The position numbers and the translations under genes are program-made. 64,000 bases of DNA, taken from assembly GCF_002934605.1 (NCBI RefSeq), contig NZ_PTJC01000005.1, positions 1 through 64,000 on the forward strand, given 5' to 3'. Numbering within the stretch: position 1 is the first letter of the stretch; each line of letters opens with the position of its first letter. The notes below the pieces were generated by a model, which worked only from the letters and a program-made list of their open reading frames with translations, was not told the origin of the DNA and ran no database searches. The stretch is from Neolewinella xylanilytica (lineage in GTDB: Bacteria; Bacteroidota; Bacteroidia; Chitinophagales; Saprospiraceae). Positions 41,725 through 48,664 of this stretch are shown one piece after another.

Positions 41725-43104
41725 TTAGCGGATCCGGTAGAGCCCGCTGGCGTGGGGGGCGAGTTCGCGGCTGAATGTCCCGCTGACGGTTCCCAGGTCA
41801 TCACCGCTCCAGAGATCGGTGACGGTTACCTCTCCCTGGATGTCCAAGTCTTCGAGGGGCACGCTGACTTCCCGACTAAGCGAATCGCCGCGATTGAAAA
41901 GGGCTAAATAGGTCCAGTCTTCCTCCGGATGCCGGGAAGTGATTGCCACCTGCGCTTCGTCGCCAAAAAGCAACCGAACGTCCGCGCTCTCGCGGTGCAT
42001 TTCCAGTACGGCCTCGTTGGTCAGCAGGGCGTTCGTGAAGGCATCGTTGCTGGGGAGGTCGCCGCCGAACATGAGCGGGGAGCGGAAGATGGTGAACAGG
42101 GTCATGAGGGTATACTGCTCATCGGGGGTGAGTTCGGTCATGCGGTCGTCGCCCCTTTCCCCGCGTATGGACAGACGACCGAGGGGGATCATATCGCAGT
42201 CGGGCCAGGTACCGCCGCCGATGTAGGGGTACCAGGCCTCGCTGACGTCGAAGAGGTGATCGATGTGGTACCAGCTGTCCCAGACGTCGTTGACCATCCG
42301 CCACATATTGGCGTGGCCGTCGACGTGTTCGGCGTAATCGACGGGGGTGGGGCCGGGGGAGGTGCTCAGCACGATGGAGCGGCCGGAGTTGTCGATGGCC
42401 TTGCGGATCAGTTCGATCTCCTCCTTATGGTAGATCGGCGCGGAGAGGTCGTCGATCTTGATGAAGTCGACCCCCCAGTCGGCGTAGAGCTCGAAGATGG
42501 AATTGTAGTATTCCTGGGCTCCGGGGCGGTCGGCAACGATGGTGTAATTGTCGCGGAGCCACTCACACTGCTCCGCGGTGGTGTAAATATCGGCCGCGGT
42601 GATGCCGTCGGTTCCTTTGATGGGTAATTGCCGTTCCACCGCCTCGGTGGGCACCCCGCGCATGATGTGGATGCCGAACTTCAGGCCTTTCGCGTGGATG
42701 TAATCGGCCAGGGGTTTGAATCCCTTACCGGCGGCGGCGGAGGGGAAGCGATTAACGGCGGGCAGGTAGCGGCCGAAGGAATCCAGCACGTAGATCGGAT
42801 TGTCCTGATTATAGCCGTGGCGTTTCGTATTCTCCACGAACCAGCGGATGTCGACGACCACGTATTCCCAGCCGTAGTCCAGGAGGTGCTCGGCCATGTA
42901 ATCCGCGTTGGCCTTTACTTCATCTTCCCGTACCGTTGGGCCGTACGAGTCCCAGCTGTTCCACCCCATGGGCGGAGTGGCGGCCCAGGTGGTGAAATCC
43001 GCATCCGCGGCCGTTGCCCCAACGGAATCGGCGGCTTCGGATTCGGTGCTTTTACAGCCGGTGAAGGTCGAAAAAAGGAGTAGGAGGACGTAAATTCTGG
43101 TCAT
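41725..43104 (-). CDS. GH27 alpha-galactosidase-like lipoprotein
   Basis: The protein has 459 residues. Lipobox FTGC with Cys17 predicts lipid anchoring. The (beta/alpha)8 catalytic domain (about 40-370) begins 'TPPMGWNSWDSYG', and the nucleophile is D218 in 'WGVDFIKIDDLS'. The acid/base is expected near 'GGTWPDCDMIPLG' (about 298-310), with 'FTIFRSPLMFGGDLP' as the C-terminal core. A beta-sandwich domain follows. The 'DIRW' strand and 'HIMRG' motif are typical of Bacteroidota GH27 members acting on alpha-galactosides. It is not next to a SusCD pair, so its glycan is unknown. Confidence 0.88.
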   Translation of the reverse strand: MTRIYVLLLLFSTFTGCKSTESEAADSVGATAADADFTTWAATPPMGWNSWDSYGPTVREDEVKANADYMAEHLLDYGWEYVVVDIRWFVENTKRHGYNQDNPIYVLDSFGRYLPAVNRFPSAAAGKGFKPLADYIHAKGLKFGIHIMRGVPTEAVERQLPIKGTDGITAADIYTTAEQCEWLRDNYTIVADRPGAQEYYNSIFELYADWGVDFIKIDDLSAPIYHKEEIELIRKAIDNSGRSIVLSTSPGPTPVDYAEHVDGHANMWRMVNDVWDSWYHIDHLFDVSEAWYPYIGGGTWPDCDMIPLGRLSIRGERGDDRMTELTPDEQYTLMTLFTIFRSPLMFGGDLPSNDAFTNALLTNEAVLEMHRESADVRLLFGDEAQVAITSRHPEEDWTYLALFNRGDSLSREVSVPLEDLDIQGEVTVTDLWSGDDLGTVSGTFSRELAPHASGLYRIR

Positions 43105-43219
43105 CGATGGCGCTTGATCTGGCGGCGCCCTACCGGAGGGTTTCGGGGGTCGCCGTGGCCGTACAAGATAGGCGTAAGTGTCGGGATCACCATTATCCGG
43201 CTGATCCCTTCACCCGGGG

Positions 43220-44674
43220 TTAATCTGCTTCGTAGGCGGCCACCACCTTCTTCATGCGCCGGCTATTGACGCCGAGATCGCTGTGCCCAACGCGGCTGGC
43301 GCTGCGGTAGTGGATCACTTTTTCATCCGCGTCGATCAGGAACTCGACATCGTCGACGTAGGGGATCGGCCAGGTTTTGAACGTGTAGTGGAGGTAATTC
43401 TCCTCTTCAGACACCAGTTCGGTACGGGACATATCGCCGATTACCCGTTTCAGTTTCGCCTTGGCCTCCGTCGCGCTGCCGGTAAAGGGGATGGGTGCGC
43501 GCTGCTTACTCGCCTGCATACTCTGGGTACTTACGCAGTTAGGAGAATCGGGGCAGGGCTTCAGTTCTCGTTGCATCCGGTCGTTTGGATGGACAAGGCG
43601 GGTAAGCTCCGCTTTGTTCACCGCCCCCTCGGGGAGGGCGAGGCTGGCTAGCAGGTCGTTGTCCTCGACCGACCGCACTTCGGCCAGTAGTCGCAGGCCC
43701 GAAGCGGTGGGCAAAAAGTGCAGCAGGCCGAAGTTCTTCTCGGTCACCAGATCGCTGATGCGCTTATCGTTTGCTTCCCGCGCCGCTTCGTAGCTGTGGG
43801 TGAGGCCGCTGGAGGTTACCTCATACACCGGGAAGCCCTGAATGGTGTCGACCATGATTTCCGCGAGGTGACGGTCGCCGCTAATCAAGATCGGCAGTGC
43901 CGGCTTCAGTTCGGCGAGCAACTGCATCAGTCGCTCCCGCTCCCGGGGGAAAAGCGCCCATTTCTCGTAGCCGTGATCGGTGGGCAGCACCTGGATACTA
44001 CTGGCGATGACGTGTGCCCGGGCGTTACTTTGCTGCAATTCATTCCGTAACCAGGTCCACTGGGCCGCGCCGAGCATGCCCCCCTCCTCGTTGGGTCCGT
44101 AGCGGTCGCCGGCGCGGACGGCGGGGGACAGCGTATCCCGGAAGTATCGGGTATCGAGCAGGATGACCCGCACGTCCTCGACGAGATAGGACTGGTAGAC
44201 CCCCTCCCGTTGTCGCACCTCGGCGTTGGGCGGCACCTGTAAAAAATCCAGCATCAGGCGTTTGGCTTCCTCCTTGATGGGCCAGTCGCGGCCGGCGTCG
44301 TTGCTGCCGTAGTCGTGGTCGTCCCAGGTTCCGTAGATGGCGGGCACCTGATCGACGAAGGCGCGGTATTCGGGCGCGGATTCCAGTTCCGCGTAATCCT
44401 CGGCCATTTCGTCGGTATCGTCGGTATCGGCGTAGATATTATCGCCCAGCCAGAGCCAGGCGGCCGGCTCGTGGGTGGCGATGGTTTTCCAGAAAGCCTG
44501 GCTCTCGTCCTGGCGGTTACAGCTCCCGAAGGCGATAGTGAGGACGGAATCGGCCACCGTCACCTGACCGATATCGGCCAGGTCGGCCTGCTGGGATTTG
44601 AACGCCTTTCCGACGAGGTAGATCAGGAACACGAGGCTGATGACCGCAACGACGGAGAGGATCTTTTTAAGCAT
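43220..44674 (-). CDS. PhoD-like phosphatase fused to a DUF1499 domain
   Basis: This 484-residue protein has one N-terminal membrane segment (about 4-22) followed by a PhoD-type metallophosphatase domain (about 45-330). The latter shows 'AFGSCNRQDESQAFW', 'WLWLGDNIYADTDDTD', 'IYGTWDDHDYGSNDAG', 'VRVILLDTRYFRD' and 'PILISGDRHLAEIM'. Residues about 375-480 are a DUF1499 domain: 'CPDSPNCVSTQS', 'PYVDDVEFLIDADEKVIHYR', 'RVGHSDLGVNSRRM'. I do not know this pairing as a common one. PhoD cleaves phosphodiesters outside the cytoplasm. It overlaps the upstream gene by 8 bp (44667-44674), so translation is probably coupled. Confidence 0.85.
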   Translation of the reverse strand: MLKKILSVVAVISLVFLIYLVGKAFKSQQADLADIGQVTVADSVLTIAFGSCNRQDESQAFWKTIATHEPAAWLWLGDNIYADTDDTDEMAEDYAELESAPEYRAFVDQVPAIYGTWDDHDYGSNDAGRDWPIKEEAKRLMLDFLQVPPNAEVRQREGVYQSYLVEDVRVILLDTRYFRDTLSPAVRAGDRYGPNEEGGMLGAAQWTWLRNELQQSNARAHVIASSIQVLPTDHGYEKWALFPRERERLMQLLAELKPALPILISGDRHLAEIMVDTIQGFPVYEVTSSGLTHSYEAAREANDKRISDLVTEKNFGLLHFLPTASGLRLLAEVRSVEDNDLLASLALPEGAVNKAELTRLVHPNDRMQRELKPCPDSPNCVSTQSMQASKQRAPIPFTGSATEAKAKLKRVIGDMSRTELVSEEENYLHYTFKTWPIPYVDDVEFLIDADEKVIHYRSASRVGHSDLGVNSRRMKKVVAAYEAD

Positions 44675-45428
44675 ACCGCCGGCGCACGAGTTCGATGAAT
44701 TCCCGGGCCGTTTCTTCGCGCTCCTCGGCGGCCCAACGGTGCTGCTGGGCCAGATCGATGAGGAGGGGTTTGGCGTTGGACATGCTGCCCTTCAGGTTGA
44801 GGGACTTGAGTACGTCGTTCAATTCGTCGTTGCCGTTGAACAGCTTATTGGCGAATAGCACCCGGTTATTAATACTGAGCGCGCGATTCAGGTCAGCGAC
44901 CCGCTGACGACCGAGGCGGTTGCCGAGGTCGCTGCCACTATCCGTTTCCGCGAAGAGGGCTTCCACATCCGGACTGGCGTTGGGCGCCGGTGCGGGCTGC
45001 GGCGGATCGGGTGCCGGCCGCTCGTCGTAGCGGGGCTCGATCTTCGCGGTGTGGGTCGCCATGGCGGGGGGCTGGGGCGGGGGTACCGGCGCGTCCGGGA
45101 ACTCCGGGGGGGAAGTTGGGTTGGGGCGTTCGGGGGCGGGCACCTCCGGCTGCGGTTGGGGCGGGGGCGGGGCAGTCGGCTTGGGTGGGTCCGGGGGCTT
45201 AGGGGTTTCTTTCGGGGGAGCGGGTGGAATCTCCTTCGGCGTGGTTTTCGGTTTCTCCCGCGGCGCGTCGTCCCCAACCTCCAGGTAAATGGTGTACAGG
45301 TCACGTAGGTAGCCCAGCATCAGATCTCTTTCGAGGGTGGAGGGCGCGTCATCCTGGTCGTCCAGCTGTAAGCTGCGGTGCAGGGCCGTTATTCGATTGA
45401 GTAGTTTATCCGCTTTGGCCTGAGTCAT
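44667..45428 (-). CDS. Proline-rich hypothetical protein
   Basis: The protein has 253 residues. A short helical N-terminus (1-50) is followed by a long Pro-rich linker (about 57-155, 'PPAPPKETPKPPDPPKPTA'). A helical C-terminal domain (about 165-253) ends the protein, with 'RLGRQRVADLNRALSINNRV' and 'FNGNDELNDVLKSLNLKGS'. There is no signal peptide. The C-terminal block seems conserved in Saprospiria-type proteins of unknown function; the linker probably tethers two interaction modules. It overlaps the PhoD-DUF1499 gene by 8 bp and is divergent from thymidine kinase (49-bp gap). Confidence 0.75.
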   Translation of the reverse strand: MTQAKADKLLNRITALHRSLQLDDQDDAPSTLERDLMLGYLRDLYTIYLEVGDDAPREKPKTTPKEIPPAPPKETPKPPDPPKPTAPPPPQPQPEVPAPERPNPTSPPEFPDAPVPPPQPPAMATHTAKIEPRYDERPAPDPPQPAPAPNASPDVEALFAETDSGSDLGNRLGRQRVADLNRALSINNRVLFANKLFNGNDELNDVLKSLNLKGSMSNAKPLLIDLAQQHRWAAEEREETAREFIELVRRRYA

Positions 45429-45476
45429 GGCTGCTCAAATTTTAATACCTTGGGCCGCCTAAATTACGGTGGCGGC

Positions 45477-46076
45477 ATGTTTCTAGAACCTCACTTCAGC
45501 GGTCAACGCAGCGGATGGCTGGAAGTTATCTGTGGTTCCATGTTTTCGGGAAAGACCGAGGAACTCATCCGGCGCCTGAAACGGGCGGGCATAGCCGGGC
45601 AGCGGGTTGCCGTTTTTAAACCCGCCGTCGATACGCGCTACCACGAGGAAAGCGTGGTCAGCCACGATAGCAACTCCTTTCTCGCCACCCCGATCGCCCG
45701 CTCCGAGCAGTTGATTAACATTCCCGACGACGTCAGCGTAATCGGGTTGGACGAGGCCCAGTTCTTCGATGCCGATATCGTCAAGCACACCCAGGATCTC
45801 GCCCACCGTGGCAAGCGGATCATCATCGCCGGCCTGGATATGGATTTCCGCGGTAAGCCGTTCGGCCCCATGTCCGACCTGCTGGCCGTTGCCGAATACA
45901 TCACCAAGGTGCACGCCATCTGCTCGCACTGCGGCAACCTGGCTACGCACTCCTATCGCCTTACCCCGGATCAGGATACGGTGGTGCTAGGCGAGAAGAA
46001 CCTATACGAGGCGCGGTGCCGGAAGTGTTTTCGGATGGGGAATATTTTGGACCTACGCGTTAAGGGAAAGGGCTGA
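45477..46076 (+). CDS. tdk: Thymidine kinase
   Basis: From ATG at 45477 the protein has 199 residues. It phosphorylates thymidine with ATP in the salvage pathway. The P-loop is 'ICGSMFSGKTEELIRRL', the DxE/Walker B region 'VIGLDEAQFFDADIV', and the lasso region 'GLDMDFRGKPFGPM'. The zinc-binding structural Cys pairs are 'ICSHCG' and 'ARCRKCF'. Length and motifs are those of type II thymidine kinases. The longer frame from 45450 adds nine residues without support. TACCTTGG, a near match to TAnnTTTG, lies at about 45447-45454. Confidence 0.96.
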   Translation: MFLEPHFSGQRSGWLEVICGSMFSGKTEELIRRLKRAGIAGQRVAVFKPAVDTRYHEESVVSHDSNSFLATPIARSEQLINIPDDVSVIGLDEAQFFDADIVKHTQDLAHRGKRIIIAGLDMDFRGKPFGPMSDLLAVAEYITKVHAICSHCGNLATHSYRLTPDQDTVVLGEKNLYEARCRKCFRMGNILDLRVKGKG

Positions 46077-46097
46077 GACGGGGTACGCTCCAACTAA

Positions 46098-46130
46098 GGC
46101 ACCGCCGCCCCGGTGGGGAGCGGCGGTGCC
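46098..46130. terminator. Strong GC-rich hairpin between convergent genes
   Basis: GGCACCGCCGC and GCGGCGGTGCC form a perfect 11-bp stem with an 11-nt loop between the tdk stop (46076) and the SDR stop (46164). There is no T-run. Confidence 0.6.
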
Positions 46131-46163
46131 GGATAAATTCACTTCAGGATCAGGAACGGTCCC

Positions 46164-47012
46164 TTACGCGGTTTCCAGGTCGGTAGACAGGCTTAGCTCC
46201 TTCCAGGCTTCCATCTCCTTTTTCAAGTCGGCCAGCTTCTTTTCGGCCATAGCGTAGGCGTCGGGGCCGAGCAGCAGGTGCAGGGGAGGATGCTCCGTAC
46301 CGGCGATGCGGATGATGGCGGCGGCACCCTTGACCGGATCCCCAGGCTGGTTGCCCTGTAGGTGGCTGGTGTGGGCCGATTCACTTTCGCGGATCGCCAC
46401 GTAAGCGGAAATGGGATGCTCCGGCAGGCCAAGACTGCCGTTATCCAGAAATTCCGTGCGGAAATAACCCGGTGCGACTACGGTAACCTTGATTCCGAAC
46501 TCGGCCACCTCCGCGGCCAGGGATTCGGAAAGGCCTTCGACGGCGAACTTGGTGCCGCAGTAAACGCCCCAGCCGGGGAAGCCACCGGTGATGCCGGCAA
46601 TCGAGGAGATATTGATGATGTGCCCCGATCCTTGCGCCCGTAGCTGCGGTAGCACCGCCCGAATGACGTTCTGCGTTCCGAACACGTTCACTGCGTAATT
46701 CTTACGCGTTTCGGTATCGGACAATTCCTCCAACCCACCCAGTTGGCCATATCCGGCATTATTGATAATCACGTCCAGACTTCCGAAGGCACCGATGGCT
46801 TCGGCTACCGCCTGACCAATGCTAGACTCATCGGTCAGGTCCATTTCCAGCGGAAGAAAAGCCGGAGTAGGCGTACCGGCCGCAGCGATCAGGCCAGCCT
46901 TACTGCGTGAGGTGGCGGCTACGGAATGTCCCGCGGCCAATAACTGACGGGTTAACTCCAGGCCAAAGCCTTTGGAAGCCCCCGTGATGAAAAATACCTT
47001 AGCATCTTGCAT
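46164..47012 (-). CDS. Short-chain dehydrogenase/reductase
   Basis: From ATG at 47012 the protein has 282 residues: the cofactor loop 'FFITGASKGFGLELTRQLL', the NNAG motif 'IINNAGYGQLGG', catalytic Ser in 'INISSIAGITGG', and Tyr/Lys in 'YCGTKFAVEGLSESLA'. This is a complete classical SDR with TGxxxGxG and YxxxK, probably NADP-dependent. The frame up to 47051 would add 13 residues before the first strand. It lies 82 bp downstream of an AraC regulator on the same strand, the third such regulator-oxidoreductase pair in the window. The substrate is unknown. Confidence 0.93.
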   Translation of the reverse strand: MQDAKVFFITGASKGFGLELTRQLLAAGHSVAATSRSKAGLIAAAGTPTPAFLPLEMDLTDESSIGQAVAEAIGAFGSLDVIINNAGYGQLGGLEELSDTETRKNYAVNVFGTQNVIRAVLPQLRAQGSGHIINISSIAGITGGFPGWGVYCGTKFAVEGLSESLAAEVAEFGIKVTVVAPGYFRTEFLDNGSLGLPEHPISAYVAIRESESAHTSHLQGNQPGDPVKGAAAIIRIAGTEHPPLHLLLGPDAYAMAEKKLADLKKEMEAWKELSLSTDLETA

Positions 47013-47094
47013 AACAATACTTATTTGATTGCTACAAAGGTGCGGGTACACTCCTAGTACCGGTTTGCAAGGATCGGGCCATTACTTGCAAAAT

Positions 47095-47979
47095 TCAAAC
47101 ACTACGGTAGGCGGTTGGACTTTGTCCCGTATGTCGCTTGAAAAAGTTAGCGAAGTGGGCGGGCTCGCGGAAACCGAGGCTGTCACCGACCTCGGATATA
47201 TTCCAGTCGGTATGCTTCAGCAGGGCACGTGCTTCGGCCGCGACCCGATTCGCGATAAGGGTGGTCGTAGTTTTCCCCGTAGTTTCCTTTACCGACCGGT
47301 TTAGATGATTGACGTGGACGGCCAGCCGTTCGGCGTAATCCCCCGCCGACCGAAGTGTAAATCGCTGCTGCTGGGAATCGATCGGAAATTGCCTTTCCAA
47401 CAGCTCCAAAAATACCCCGGTGAGTCGGCCACTTGCGTCCACGTTCTCGTACAGTTTCTCCGACGGCTGCAATTTCAGTGCGTAGTGGATCATTTCCGCG
47501 GCGTAATTCCGCAGCAGGTCGTACTTATGCGGGTAATCGGAATCTACCTCCCGGAGCATCTTCTCGAACAAATCGGTGACTTCCTTTTCCTGCGCGTCGT
47601 TCAACCGGTAAGCGGGGCTTCCACCCGGCTGAAACATGCTCAGCTCGGAAAGTGCCGGTACAAACCGCCCGCTTACAAACGCCTCCTGGAAAATAATGAA
47701 GTAGCCATTCACATCCTCCGATAGGCCCTCCCAGGTATAGGGTACCCGCGGATTGAAGAAGATCAGCGTCGGACCATCAATCTCCAGGCTTTTATCCGCG
47801 TAGTGATAGCAGTTGTGCCCCCGGATCAGGGTAATCTTGAAGAAGTCCCGCCGGCTGTAGCGCACCTCCCCGCAATTCGGATTCATGACGTTTTCCATTC
47901 GAAAAACATTCGCTTCCCCCAAAGCTACCGTAGGCCCCAGATGCGTATCGCGAAAGGATTGAAGGGATTGCGTTGCCAT
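47095..47979 (-). CDS. AraC-family transcriptional regulator
   Basis: From ATG at 47979 the protein has 294 residues. A cupin-type N-terminal domain (about 20-160, 'DGPTLIFFNPRVPYTWEG') senses a small molecule. The AraC double helix-turn-helix (about 190-290) has 'YAERLAVHVNHLNRSVKETT' and 'ISEVGDSLGFREPAHFANFF', ending 'HTGQSPTAYRS'. It probably controls the SDR gene downstream. The longer frame from 47994 adds five residues and is less likely. Confidence 0.92.
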   Translation of the reverse strand: MATQSLQSFRDTHLGPTVALGEANVFRMENVMNPNCGEVRYSRRDFFKITLIRGHNCYHYADKSLEIDGPTLIFFNPRVPYTWEGLSEDVNGYFIIFQEAFVSGRFVPALSELSMFQPGGSPAYRLNDAQEKEVTDLFEKMLREVDSDYPHKYDLLRNYAAEMIHYALKLQPSEKLYENVDASGRLTGVFLELLERQFPIDSQQQRFTLRSAGDYAERLAVHVNHLNRSVKETTGKTTTTLIANRVAAEARALLKHTDWNISEVGDSLGFREPAHFANFFKRHTGQSPTAYRSV

Positions 47980-48454
47980 AGTGCGTAAACGCAATAGGCC
48001 CTACTCCGGGTTGCTGCCTACCCTCGGTCAAAAGGACGAATCGAATGGTTCAATCCGTGGTAGCTCGCCCGCGGCTCGGTTCCATTTTCCACCTGCTTTT
48101 GCGATCTTCTCCGCGGCAACCCTTTGATGACCCGCTTAGTCGTGGAGCGACGGCCCTACTCTGCTATTTGGAGAATCCGCCGTGCGTGACTCGCCTTCAC
48201 TCGCCGGAAAATGCTATTGCGCACGATGGGTGGCCACCGATTTACGGCGCAGATTTTGCGGGGATTGGCCGCGCCGCTACTTCCTGGTTGTGCGCGTTAC
48301 TTCGAATTACAAAAATTACCGAATGCGGTACGCGCGTTCTCGGTCTACTTAGCGAAGCTTGGTGTCGTTGCTCCTTCAGTTCCCAGCAACGACGGTATAC
48401 CAATCGAGCGCCAGCGAGCATCCACGCCTATTCACTAATTCCTGAATTTACCAA
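47980..48454. other. 475-bp intergenic region without a recognised gene
   Basis: No hairpin with a T-run, no RNA gene and no frame resembling a known family was seen. Open frames here (for example plus 48045-48458) look random. It separates the AraC gene from the small membrane-protein gene at 48455. Confidence 0.5.
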
Positions 48455-48622
48455 CTAGTAAAAATACGTCTTGTAGTAGGCCCACCACTCCCGCCAGTTC
48501 TTGATTACCATCATAACCAGAAAGATCAGCAAGCCGATGCCGAGGATCCGCGCGGCACGGCCTACTGATTGGTTTTTTTCCCGGCGGGTGCGGTACCGAT
48601 GACGTGTAGACTGTCTTCCCAT
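48455..48622 (-). CDS. 55-residue single-pass membrane protein downstream of topoisomerase IV A
   Basis: ATG at 48622 opens a 55-codon frame. The protein has a strongly basic N-terminus (GRQSTRHRYRTRREK), one membrane helix (about residues 26-40, 'ILGIGLLIFLVMMVI') and an aromatic C-terminus (NWREWWAYYKTYFY). The charge distribution and helix position suggest an inner-membrane protein with the N-terminus in the cytoplasm. It lies 42 bp after the topoisomerase stop on the same strand and is likely on its transcript. I recognise no family. Confidence 0.65.
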   Translation of the reverse strand: MGRQSTRHRYRTRREKNQSVGRAARILGIGLLIFLVMMVIKNWREWWAYYKTYFY

Positions 48623-48664
48623 GGGATAAAGGTAGTGGCTCCGGGCGCGTTGGGTGCCGAAGGC

